Source: Cyclostephanos tholiformis (lineage: Eukaryota; Bacillariophyta; Thalassiosirophyceae; Thalassiosirales; Thalassiosiraceae). From it: a stretch of 10,136 bases of DNA. Numbering within the stretch: the first letter of the stretch is position 1; every line of letters starts with the position of its first letter. Shown here one piece after another: positions 1 to 8,608 of this stretch. Below the pieces are notes generated by a model. It was not told the origin of the DNA and searched no databases. It saw only the letters and a list, made by a program, of their open reading frames with translations. The translations under genes were made by a program, and so were the position numbers. The stretch covers positions 1 through 10,136 of the forward strand of contig JALLPB010001368.1 of assembly GCA_036939975.1 (NCBI GenBank), in the 5' to 3' direction.

Positions 1-4
1 TCCC

Positions 5-90
5 TTCAACATCATATGATGTGGTGGATCCATATCCAGCATTCAATGATGTGGTTGATCTCTATTCAACATCCAATGATGTTTAGACCT
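5..90. repeat. Degenerate short tandem repeats
   Basis: Three imperfect copies of a roughly 30-bp unit with the core TTCAACATCCAATGATGTGG at about 5, 38 and 69. No coding role seen. Confidence 0.55.
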
Positions 91-215
91 CTGATGTCAG
101 TCTATGACCTTAGAGGTTCCACTTGGTGCTAAATTATCCGCTTGGCACCTTATGATGTACTTTAGGTAAGTGCTGTACACACCTAATGTCTGGCCTTGGG
201 TCAGGCATGTTTAAA

Positions 216-233
216 GTGTAACAATGGTTACAC
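216..233. repeat. Perfect 7-bp inverted repeat
   Basis: GTGTAAC, a 4-base loop AATG, then GTTACAC. It could form a small hairpin, but no flanking gene gives it a role. Confidence 0.4.
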
Positions 234-524
234 CAGTTACAGTGAACTTCTGGGCTCATGTCACCAATGGAGGGTACATTGGGCTCTCCAACCTTTGTCT
301 TTTGTATTCACTCTTAAGAGGAATCTTTGGGGCAGAAAGATTTGGGCCAGACTGGATAGTATGGGAAATTATTTGCTAGGAGTTAGCATTGGCAATGCCA
401 ATTGCATTCTGAGCTGCATTGATATCATAGGTCATTTGCTTCTGGTTATTCCCACCCTCCCTTCTTCCTCTTAGATGGTCGTTTTTGCAACAAGTGATAT
501 TTGTGTATGCCCCCAGCAATCCTG

Positions 525-650
525 TTCTCCCCAGCATTGGGTTTGGTGTTGTCATTGTTGTTTACTCCTTTTGAAATTCACTTCTCCCAGACATAGTGTT
601 TGGTTCTGTTGTCATTGTTCATCATCACTCTCCCTCCAGCACTGTGTCTG
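525..650. repeat. Degenerate direct repeats of about 57-60 bp
   Basis: TTCTCCCCAGCATTGGGTTT... at 525-560 is echoed at 582-620, sharing GTTGTCATTGTT, and partially at 629-650. It lies in a gene-poor stretch. Confidence 0.5.
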
Positions 651-747
651 AATTGATCAATACTCATTGAATATCTTAGATCTGACATTGAAAATCAGAG
701 GAAAAGTATTGTTGTGTTAGACAATGATAGTAAATCAGACTGAATTG

Positions 748-958
748 TGGTTTTAATTTTGACTCACCAATTTTTTGGTTCTGCCGTGCCTACCCCATGG
801 CGGCCAATTTGGTAATTAATGCAAGCAGATTTGGGAAATAATTAAAACAGACATGGTTTTAATTATGACTCCTCACCAATTTTTATGGTTCTGTCATGCC
901 TACCCCACATCAGCCGATTTGGCAAATAATGCAAACAAATTTGGGAAATAATTACAAC
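748..958. repeat. Tandem duplication of a roughly 106-bp unit
   Basis: Copy 1 (748-853) and copy 2 (854-958) both begin TGGTTTTAATT and share CTCACCAATTTTT, GGTTCTG, TGCCTACCCCA and ATTTGGGAAATAATTA in the same order. The copies have diverged by substitutions and small indels. Confidence 0.8.
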
Positions 959-1307
959 AATATTCCCCATTAGGTGGAGGGAGGAGGGGGGATCTACTTT
1001 GTGTTTGTGGTAAGCATGTGACACACTTGTTGAAAGGCTCATTGTCATTGTCCACTTCAATGGCCTCTGCTCTGAGCCCACCTTGGACATTTGGTACAAT
1101 ATATTGCAGTACAGCATGGTCAACCACCTTCAGAGCCTGACAATAATGAGCATGAGTGACTAAATGGGGTCTTGGGTGCAACATCAACACAAAAACACCT
1201 CTTCATGATATACCATATCCCCTCATGTTCAATTCTAGAGATATTGGTGACAAGATAGTGCATCTTTGTCTTGGGTCAGACCCTCCTCATACCTTTGAGG
1301 GTGATGA

Positions 1308-1865
1308 CCATGCCTGTCACACAAAGCTTCACAATGCCTTGAGAGGGGAGGGTACTGTTTGCAAACCTTATTGCCCGGATGGAGCAAACAGGAGGTGCCA
1401 AAGCCAATGACTCCAAATCTGCCAGGCTTCAATGTCAACACCATTGTCGCATGGGGTTTGTGTCTATGTAAAAAAGGATCCACAACTTCACAACCCAAAT
1501 TTTTACTTTTTCTAAGTAATGATGAATCTGATGGGTGGTGCACCAACAAGAATAACATAGTCGTTAATGGAGATCTACCTGACCCCTGTTTAGATGAGGT
1601 CAACATTGCCCTTGTCAACCTAACCCCCATGAGAGTCACACTGAACCAGCTGCCTGAGGTATCAAATGGCAAGGTACCGTCCAACCAAAAACTATTGACA
1701 AAATATGCCCATAGAAAAGTATGATGACCCTGCACCTAAGAAGACAGTTAATTCTCCTCAACTTTTTTGTCTATTTAGTGTTTTGATGTCAGTGAACTCA
1801 AGAAATATGACATTGCAGCAGTGCATAGTAAAATCTTGAAGAAGGCACAGGTGCATCTTAATTGA
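1308..1865 (+). CDS. Candidate two-exon gene fragment of unknown family
   Basis: The plus frame is open from about 1308 to 1718. A GTATGA donor at 1719 and a T-rich TTTTTTGTCTATTTAG acceptor ending at 1778 then define a 60-nt intron. The phase is kept and the frame continues as CFDVSELKKYDIAAVHSKIL to a TGA at 1863-1865. An alternative donor CAG|GTGCAT lies at 1851, so more exons could follow. The protein is of ordinary composition (for example SNDESDGWCTNKNNIVVNGD) but I recognise no domain, and no clear ATG start precedes it in frame. A second plus frame (1156-1410) overlaps its 5' end, so an upstream frameshift or exon is possible. An opposing minus-strand frame of 166 codons (1735-1235) is the main rival reading. 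Confidence 0.3.
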
Positions 1866-2732
1866 GGATTGTCCATGCTAAAATCCTTGGGGATCCATAT
1901 TCCAGGAAGTTCCCATTAGCATGTATTGGGGACATCTCCTCCTCTGTCTATCTCCGCAAATATTCCTAGCCACAAAATACTTGGCTGGCCAATCAGAAAT
2001 TCTCAATAAGATATCACCTCTATTGTGCTTTTTACACAATGGCTCACAACATGCTGTCTCATAAACAAGTAGCTAACAGTGCTATTAGCAAAATAGTTTT
2101 ATGTATGTTTCCTTTGTAGACCTCAAGTTTATTCAACACACAACCCACAGAGGTGCACACAACCTCTACATCACCATGACAAAGTGCGGAAAAATTGTCA
2201 ACCAAATGCGACAGGAGCACTGGGAGTCATGGGTATTGCTCATCTCTTTATTTGGCAAATTTGTGCATGCTATCCTGTGCAGAATTAGGATAAACTATTT
2301 TTCATTTTGTGTACTTTTCCAAACGTAGCCTATCATAGCTACTACTATGTGTACTCATCAACCTACAGTATTAGAAAATTTGTAGGGGAATGGAGACTTG
2401 CGAGGTCTTTTTTGAGTTATCTCATCCCACAATAAATATTTTTCACACTGTAAATTAGACATAGAATAAGTAAAGGAAATGGATTTTAGCATTTTAATTT
2501 GTGCACAGTCACCTTTTAACTCTCAGGAAAACACTGTCACTTTTGGCTTATTTATCACAATTATTTAATAATGAACAACACCAAACAAATAACACAAGGA
2601 GAAAGAGGACAGTAGCTATCCAACAATATGGGGATGAGGAGTTTCAGACAGAGTGTACATAGCTAATAGTACATACACAGTACATGTATGTTTTTGTGCA
2701 CACTAACCTGTGCATGGGGTGTGCCTTGGCTT
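1866..2732. other. Intergenic, AT-rich, no confident gene
   Basis: This lies downstream of the SulP stop codon. Apart from the weak exon-like ORF at 2101-2328 it contains AT-rich sequence and a palindromic TACATACACAGTACATGTATG-like patch near 2670. No canonical AATAAA on the minus strand lies within about 100 bp of the SulP stop. Confidence 0.5.
2101..2328 (+). other. Exon-like ORF of unknown function
   Basis: A 75-codon plus-strand frame, preceded inside by an acceptor-like TTTCCTTTGTAG ending at 2119. Its central part (GAHNLYITMTKCGKIVNQMR) looks protein-like, and a GTATTG/CCTGTGCAG pair at 2233-2282 could be a further intron. It could belong to the candidate gene at 1308-1865 or be chance. 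I recognise no family. Confidence 0.15.
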
Positions 2733-5700
2733 TCATTTAACTGTACAATTAGGGATTGTCTGTGCAGTGGCGGTCATGATTGACCTAAGCGTTGCTAGTT
2801 GTCCGATAGTCATTTCCTGCCTCCGCGCAGCTAAGCGGGAAATCAGCTTGTACAGATGCATGATCAAGAGGGGCTTGCTCCCCTCAAGTTCATGGATTGT
2901 TTCAAGCGTTAGATGATGAACTCTACAGGGAGTCACAGGGGTATATATAGCTGGCAATTCCCGTCCCAAGGCGCCGGATAATGATCCTATCACCCATCTG
3001 CACCAAGTTTAGCGGGATGCAACGAATCATTAGAACAAGAGAGTTTAATGAACAATGAAACGTTGCACTTTCCCTCACCCTGGGCCTATTCGAGCTAAAC
3101 GGAATACTTTATTAGGCGGCATGTTGCCCTGATCCTTTTTGAGCTTATAGTGTCCACTATCAGCACGCACTCCAGTCTGGTCAAACAAGGCAGTATTGTC
3201 AATCGTTCGCCGAACGGTCGTGCTCGCATCATATTCGTATTTGATCAACCCGGACTCCACGAAGTAAAGCCCGGGGCGGCTACAAAATTCAACATCGACA
3301 TCCAACTCGAGGGGGGTCGTGAATTTTTCCAGCTCCTCCAAATGCTTTGCTGTTTGTAGATCGTGCTGCTTGTCGATCTCGCGAAGCGCATGGCGTAATC
3401 CGTGATCGATCATGCTCACTCGTCGAATGTGTCTCAATCGGTTACTAGCCGCGATGCTTATCTCTTCTTTGTGCCCAACGTACTTGAGCAACTCGTCCTC
3501 GGCTTTCCCGAGGGCAGCCTCGAGGTCCAATTCGATGCTTAGGTGCCGATTCGACGCCGAGGGCCTTACACCACCCCTTTCGAGGGAAGGCCCCATCATT
3601 TGAGGGATCCCGGTGAAAATTATTTTGCATCTATTCTCCTTGCACAGCGACGAGATATCGGCCAGGACGTCAATCGCAGAGGCGTCAATCCCTGTCATTA
3701 TGCTCAGATCGAGTATTACGTACTTCGGCGTAGGGCGCTCATCTGATAGGTCACGCTCGTCATCAAAAATAGACTCAAAGTATCCGAGGCAAGTTGAAGC
3801 ATTACCAAAGAATAAATAGTTCTGAAGCACGAAGATGTGGATGAGACCCCCGTTCTCGTCAAGCCACATGTTATCCTCGCAGTTACGCTCGATCGTAGAA
3901 CGCAAGGTCAGACCGCTGGCGACGAATTTCACCACACCCGCTTGTTGGAACGAGGCGACGAATATAAGCGTCGATGCGCACAGTCCAATCCCAACGCCCG
4001 GAAGGGATCCGTAGACCATAGATGTGCCAACTATGAGCGGAACTACGAACCACTCCTCGGGCGATTTCCGATAGCTCTTAACGAACCACGTATTGGTCAA
4101 GTCGAGCGCGGCCATGACCAGGAGGGACGAAAACGTATACTTTGGAATGTAAGTGCACAGGCCGAAGTCATTTACGTAGCATATCAGCAGGATGAGGTAG
4201 CCGCCGTATTGCGGCGCGCGGCCGGCAGCGCCGATTTTCCAAAATATGCCGCCTGTGGGCCAGCAATGATCGGCGTCAGAGAATGTCGAAATCCACACAA
4301 GGCCCGATGAAACTTAGACTCCACGCCTATCCACTCACCAAGTCCGAGAGCGGGAAGTACGGCGAATCCCCCCGATAGGGCGATCGCGAAGAATGAGATA
4401 GAATACCACATCAACAAGTCCCTCGGCTTCGATTTCTTCTTCAACGAGGCGACCGTGACAGAGAACGTGCTAATCCTTCGAACGCCGGTCGTCGAAATCG
4501 CGCCATTCTTCCCCGATGCCATGCCCGCATCATACGGCCTCCTCCTCTCCTTCGCTAATTTCTTCATCGCCGCTTTGCGGTGCATGATGAACCGCAAAAA
4601 ATAATAAGACAGAACCGGTTAAACTACACGGGGCATCATTTTCTTTACTGTCCATTTTCGTGGTAAGCCAAAACGAAACTCACCGGCGTTCAGGGAACAC
4701 CTGAGGAGGTATATGACCGACATGGCAATTACGCCGTGTAAGCCGTTCATAAAAGCGGGCCAGCATATCGCATTCCACGCCTCCGTCGACCAAAGACCGA
4801 ACGGCATCGGAGGACCGAACCCGACGAAGGGACGATGACCCTCACCGATCATGACCTCCTCGGCCCCCCAGAAGAAATTCATCTCCCTGGCCATATCAAG
4901 GCTCGTGCCCGACAATATCATGACGATGTAAGCCGCCGCGATCGTCGACGCAAGTCCGCCGATGAGGTAGTGTGGACCGCGAGGGCCGAGTAAGTACATT
5001 CCACCCCCCGCGATGACGCTCGGGACGTGCCTACCGAGCCTCTCGAGGAGTATGCCATCGGCCAGGGCCACTCCCACGGTCACGTTCGCATCGACCTTGA
5101 ATGCGGACAGCCAAATGCTCAATCCCACCGAGGAGAAGAATCCGCACATGACGGGATATGGGAGGTATCCGGCGAGATTCGCGAGTCGTATCCTGCCGGC
5201 CAATACGCAGAACGATCCGCATATGATCATCCCGAACGCGTTAAGCGCCGCGAACGTCGCGAGGAACGCGGCCGCGTCGTCGTCGTCATCGTCGTCGCGA
5301 GCGGCCCGCGTCCTCGTCCGGAACGTGAGCAAGCCCCCGTCGACGTCCGCGGCCATCTGCGCGAGGAAGGGGGCCATGAACATATCGAGACACGGGTACA
5401 GGGCGGGATAATCCCTAGCATCCCCCAGCATCGTTATAAGTATCGGGCCGGAAATCAGACTCCCCACGCACGCCGCGAGGGCCATGGGCGATAGCAACGA
5501 CGACGACGACCGACCGGCGGCGTGTAGACGGGAGGGACGCGTGATAGCGCTGGCCTCCGCGAAGCAGAATACCAGCTGGTAGAGCGGGAGGAGGAAGGAA
5601 CCTAGAACGGCCGGGCGAATCGCGCGCGCGGAGAAATCGACAGGATCGTGGCGGTCGACGAGGGCGGACGACGACGACGACGACGACGACGACGATGGTC

Positions 5701-6166
5701 CATCCTCCCTTCCATCGCGACTCACGAGCCGCGAGGACCACGTTCGTTCGATCGTGCCGTCGTCCTCCCTCTCCTTCCCCACGCCATCGCCGTCGTGCGA
5801 ATCGTCGAGTGGAGCGATCGATCTCCTCCCTCTGCCGTTAATCAAGTCGAATCCGGTCCCGTCGTCATTTTCGTCGTCAACGTCGTCTTCGTCGTCTATC
5901 GAGGCCTTCCCCGGATATGGAACGAACGACCCGTAGCGGTAGGACGATGGTCGCGGGGGGGGGATGGGATGGGGAGGGGGGGGGGGTGGGATGGACCCAC
6001 AAATCGCCTCATCGTCCATCGGTAAGGAGAAAAGGCCCACGAGGGATTCCGTATGGGGGGTGTAGGTCCTGTCGTGGCGATGACGATGACTGTATGGGGT
6101 ATTCGCCTTTTCGTCGTCGTCGAAGTCGACGACGACGCCGTCCCCGTCGGTGAGGTAGAAACTCAT
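2733..6166 (-). CDS. SulP-family anion/solute transporter with STAS and cyclic-nucleotide-binding-like domains, 4 exons
   Basis: Exons are 6166-4684, 4572-4339, 4252-3079 and 2997-2733, giving 3156 nt and 1051 residues. Residues 1-180 are a hydrophilic, acidic, low-complexity tail with a Pro run (60-71) and ten Ser (158-167), probably cytosolic. Residues about 185-690 are the multi-span SulP membrane domain. It includes the stretch LAACVGSLISGPILITML (230-247), a seven-Asp loop (291-297) and the conserved APQYGG and YIPKYTFSSLLVMAALD blocks after intron 2. The STAS domain spans about 705-795, with VILDLSIMTGIDASA around 751-764. A cNMP-binding-like C-terminus follows (RPGLYFVESGLIK about 898-910; IGPGWVIG across intron 3). 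The start is supported by an in-frame TGA 15 nt upstream. The family moves sulfate or other anions. Proteins with this SulP-STAS-cNMP layout include yeast Ygr125w/Vsb1, a vacuolar protein linked to arginine storage, so the substrate here is uncertain. The gene is more GC-rich than its flanks. Confidence 0.93.
2998..3078 (-). other. Intron 3 of the SulP gene (81 nt)
   Basis: The donor is CCAGG|GTGAGG and the acceptor CTTGGTGCAG|ATGGG. The junction recreates the strongly patterned IGPGWVIG motif of the C-terminal domain (codon GG+A). Without splicing, the protein ends at a TGA three bases into the intron. Confidence 0.9.
4253..4338 (-). other. Intron 2 of the SulP gene (86 nt)
   Basis: The donor is CTTG|GTGAGT and the acceptor GGCCCACAG|GCGGC. 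A branch-point-like CTGAC lies about 25 nt before the acceptor. Splicing restores PALGLGGIFWKIGAAGRAPQ, the expected order of the membrane domain. Reading through gives a divergent tail and a stop near 4184. Confidence 0.87.
4573..4683 (-). other. Intron 1 of the SulP gene (111 nt)
   Basis: The donor is GCCG|GTGAGT and the acceptor GCAAAG|CGGCG, preceded by a T-rich tract. Splicing joins ...RCSLNA to AAMKKL in frame (phase 1), matching the SulP pattern in which a SLxA-type segment runs straight into a KK-rich linker. Unspliced reading meets a stop at 4621-4619. Confidence 0.88.
5666..5695 (-). repeat. (GAC/GTC)n microsatellite coding for ten serines
   Basis: Nine perfect GAC units plus GAT on the plus strand read as ten TCG serine codons in exon 1 of the SulP gene. 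A similar run near 5276-5298 encodes seven aspartates. The length probably varies between alleles. It lies in the hydrophilic N-terminal tail, where variation would be tolerated. Confidence 0.85.
5955..5994 (+). repeat. G-tract cluster with G-quadruplex potential inside exon 1
   Basis: On the plus strand there are G runs of 9, 3, 4, 11 and 3 separated by one or two bases, which satisfies a simple G-quadruplex pattern. On the sense (minus) strand it encodes the Pro-rich stretch of the SulP N-terminal tail. The long homopolymers are also prone to sequencing error, but the frame stays open across them. Confidence 0.7.
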
Positions 6167-6306
6167 CCTCCAAATAAAATTTCAGAACGGGCATCACACA
6201 AAGAAATCGTGTCTTTTATGGTAGGCTGTGATTTTGTTAGGCCGATACAGTTTACTACCGAAGAACTGTCGCGAACATTTTTTTTTGGATGGCGTCTTTT
6301 GCGTAG

Positions 6307-6347
6307 TCGAGTGGTCTTAGAGGCTGCGCAGCGCAAACCTTTGCGCT
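6307..6347 (+). repeat. Left terminal inverted repeat of the MITE
   Basis: A 41-bp arm matching the reverse complement of 6776-6816 with two mismatches. Its inner half is itself a hairpin (AGCGCAAA/TTTGCGCT). Confidence 0.9.
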
Positions 6348-6775
6348 GTCCATAAAGCGCAGTCTGGCCCTCCCTCCGGCGCAAATTTAGTTTGCGCCGT
6401 TGTGGCTTTAGAGGCAGCGCAAGAGGCTAGAGTGCGCAAAGGTCGGAGCAAATAATTTATTTACTATATAGAACCACTAACATAAAAGAATCGCACAACA
6501 CAATTTTTTGCTATTAGTTATTGATTTTATTAGTATGATAGTGGTTCTACAAAGCAAAAAAATATCTCAACCGCATCCTACAGTACTGAGGCTCACGATG
6601 CCAGGGGTACGATCGAAGTACAGGTTTTGTGAGGTTTTGTGGATCAATATGGATTCCTACGAATAAAATGAAAAGCACGTTTATGGCTTAAAACTACAGT
6701 TTTGCACTGTAAACGCGCAGAGCGATTTAAGGGCGCAAGATTATTTGTGCAAATAAAGGCTTGCGCCGTTCATAA

Positions 6776-6816
6776 AGCGCAAAGATTTGCGCTGTGCAGC
6801 CTCTAAGACCACTCGA
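6776..6816 (-). repeat. Right terminal inverted repeat of the MITE
   Basis: The partner of 6307-6347. The two mismatches are both transitions (G/A and C/T), consistent with modest age since insertion. Confidence 0.9.
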
Positions 6817-6820
6817 TTTC

Positions 6821-7936
6821 TTAGCACTCTCTTTTTTAGTACATATTTATTTAGTAGTTACTTATCATAAGCCGGGCTAGGTTTAAGCACCAGACCCCAA
6901 AATTTCGTACCACTAAATCTACCGTTGGATATGCAGTTTAAGAAATATGCAGCATAGTAGAATTGCGTCGCTACATACACCCATGAAGAGATAAGGCCAG
7001 CGGTGATAGCATTACTAGGGTAGACAAATGGCCTTAGCCGGGACAATCACTCCATTGAGCTTGTCCCTATTTGGGGTTGATTACTAAAGATTATGATTGG
7101 TTTATCATGAATGTGAAAGCGAATCAGCCCGGTTGAACTGGGTGTCAGGCACGTGCCAGGGCGTGCCATCTGGCTTCAACATACGTGTCAAGTAATAAGT
7201 CTACATACGAAGGATGCAGAACTTTCTTGTGGTTGGAATGCTTTCTTGTGATGCATGCCATCTCCAATGGCCAGACGTATCACTCCAAATCTCCATCTGT
7301 CCGGGTATATTAGCTCACCCAGAACACCCAATCTAAGTGGTTCCTACGACCACATTCATCTTTGACAAGATACCCGTCTTCCTCTCAACAAGATGACTAA
7401 ATCGATACCCAATACTCCTATTGCACCTGATGCTTTTGGTTTGACGAATTTTCCACACTTTATCATGGTGATGCGGTGACTGTGCGCACCTTTGTGGGTT
7501 GTGTGTCAAGATAGAAGCCCAATGTTTATGTAGGAACTATACAATTTTTTTGTCTATTTAGCACTGTTAGTTTTCCATTTACGAGACGTTCTGTCGTTTT
7601 TGATTTCCTAAACTGCACATTCAATGGTATCACAATACCGTAGAACATGTGGCAATAGCTTAACATGGCGGAAGAATAATTGCAAGAAAGCCGTACATAG
7701 GCCAAAGCCACATTCTTGATTCGACACATATTCCTGCATAGAGAGCATGTCCAAATGCACCATCTCTCTTTCTATTTTCAAGTGGATTCCGCCAATGTGT
7801 GGAATGTTGTTTGGGCCCAGGTATTTCAAAAGATATCATCACCAACTCTTTACAAAAACAGCGCGCATTTTTTTGTTAGTGTTTTATTTTTCTGCCCAAC
7901 AAACACACGCACAAAACCACCCCCAACAACATCAAA
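6821..7936. other. Intergenic stretch between the MITE and the small plus-strand gene
   Basis: It holds a 10-bp palindrome GGCACGTGCC (7148-7157, a CACGTG E-box/G-box core), the speculative mini-gene at 7393-7643 and several short unrecognised frames. One of these is a 62-codon minus frame (7046-6858). No confident gene is present. Confidence 0.5.
7393..7643 (+). CDS. Speculative two-exon mini-gene of unknown function
   Basis: An ATG at 7393 opens a 27-codon frame (MTKSIPNTPIAPDAFGLTNF...). It reaches a possible donor CG|GTGACT at 7476. A strong acceptor-like TTTTTTTGTCTATTTAG ends at 7561. Splicing out 86 nt keeps the frame open as RTVSFPFTRRSVVFDFLN... to a TAG at 7641-7643, for about 54 residues. 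The acceptor is good but the coding evidence is thin, and the protein is unrecognised. Confidence 0.2.
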
Positions 7937-8469
7937 ATGCCGTCACAACTCTGCCAGGTCACGTGGGAGTGTGGGGACTGTGCCACCACCAGCTTGTACT
8001 ACCACGCAGAGAATCCTTGCCGGTACGAGATTCTGTCGGGGAGTGCTCCTGCTGCCACTGCCCAGATGACGTACGTGAGGCGCACCAAGCAGCACGATAT
8101 TGTCTGGGCTGCCTCCAAGGCTTGTGTAGCCATGACCCAGCCTCCAATTGTTGATCATGCGCTCCTTGCTGAGCATTTGATGGGAACAAGGTAGATATTG
8201 TCGGGACGGAGATGGATGAAAATGGCAGGACATGCCACGCCCATGAGGTGTGTGGATCCCAGCTTGTCCCGGGGAGCAAGGTTTGCTTCCAAAAGGAAAC
8301 AGTGATCTCTCCCACCACGGGCAACGAGGAGGACTGCGTCATCGTGTATGTTGTTGGCGACAGGGTAATGACTTGCAAGGTTGGCTATTTGCCAAGGCAT
8401 CTTCCCATTCAACGTGGGTCAGATTACAATGGGATGTATGCTTGTGTGATTGAGGTGTATTTGCCTTAA
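7937..8469 (+). pseudogene. Small unrecognised gene (about 177 residues) interrupted by a -1 frameshift
   Basis: The first frame starts at ATG 7937 (context CAAAATGC, after a C/A-rich leader) and runs 85 codons to a TAG at 8192-8194. A second frame is open from before 8191 to TAA at 8467-8469. Joining them at 8191, as if one G of an AGGG had been lost, gives a smooth reading ...EHLMGTR + VDIVGTEMDENGRTC. The downstream part has a Cys/His cluster (TCHAHEVCG), a basic PGSKVCFQKETV strand, VGDRVMTCKVGYLPRH and a DYNGMYACVIEVY end. It resembles a small protein family I associate with repeated genes in protist genomes, but I cannot name it or give a function. No intron with good sites explains the frame change. 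A sequencing error or true decay are both possible. Confidence 0.55.
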
Positions 8470-8608
8470 TCACTTAACATAACAAAATGGCAGAAGTGCC
8501 ACCTCAATCTTGGATGCTGCATTGCTGTGATTCTAGGGGATAAGCCAGTGCGTAGCCTATAAAACTTTAATCTTAATGATAAACATAAATGATAATATGA
8601 ATGATGAT

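Larger units (their letters stand above)
1..1300. other. Gene-poor stretch with repeats
   Basis: Beyond the direct repeats listed separately I see no supported gene. A 92-codon plus frame (196-474) and minus frames around 863-1190 have no recognisable motif. No tRNA A/B-box pair was seen. Confidence 0.5.
6307..6816. mobile_element. MITE-like element with 41-bp terminal inverted repeats and internal palindromes
   Basis: Both ends begin TCGAGTGGTCTTAGAGGCTG. The terminal inverted repeats run 6307-6347 and 6776-6816 and match at 39 of 41 bases. Each ends in a perfect self-palindrome, AGCGCAAA-NN-TTTGCGCT. Another hairpin, GGCGCAAA-TTTAG-TTTGCGCC, lies at about 6378-6398, and a degenerate copy of the terminal motif (TTTAGAGGCAGCGCA) at about 6408-6422. 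A direct repeat (TTGCGCYGTYCATAAAGCGCA) occurs near 6342 and 6761. There is no coding capacity, so it would be a non-autonomous DNA transposon. Flanks TTTGCGTAG and TTTCTTAGC show no clean target-site duplication, so the superfamily is unknown. It lies 140 bp upstream of the SulP start codon. Confidence 0.85.

Noticed and set aside
1..1000. CRISPR-like array from the direct repeats
   Set aside because: The copies are degenerate, unevenly spaced and lack identical repeats with unique spacers, and the window is eukaryotic.
1235..1735. Minus-strand frame of 166 codons
   Set aside because: It is the longest frame in its area but shows no recognisable motif. The opposite strand has an intron-supported continuation. 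Not firmly excluded.
4184..4621. The SulP locus as a pseudogene broken by stop codons
   Set aside because: The breaks coincide with canonical GT-AG introns, and splicing restores an intact frame and family motifs at each junction.
5013..5494. Plus-strand ORFs of 132 and 155 codons opposite exon 1, and others at 3837-4310 and 5648-6025
   Set aside because: They are antisense shadows of a well-supported GC-rich coding exon and have no domain-like content.
6304..6400. A tRNA gene at the left MITE end
   Set aside because: Only an A-box-like stretch is present. There is no cloverleaf, anticodon arm or B-box at the right distance, and the same sequence recurs inverted at the other end.
6858..7046. 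62-codon minus frame with an aromatic-rich sequence
   Set aside because: It begins at a non-ATG codon, has no recognised motif, and no convincing upstream exon could be joined.
7130..7560. LTR retrotransposon start (TGTCAGG... leader followed by a short ORF)
   Set aside because: No second LTR, primer-binding site or gag/pol motif could be seen in the window.
7959..8412. Minus-strand frames of 139, 96 and 85 codons opposite the small plus-strand gene
   Set aside because: The plus frames have a good ATG context, continuity across the shift and a coherent C-terminus, so the minus frames are most likely shadows.
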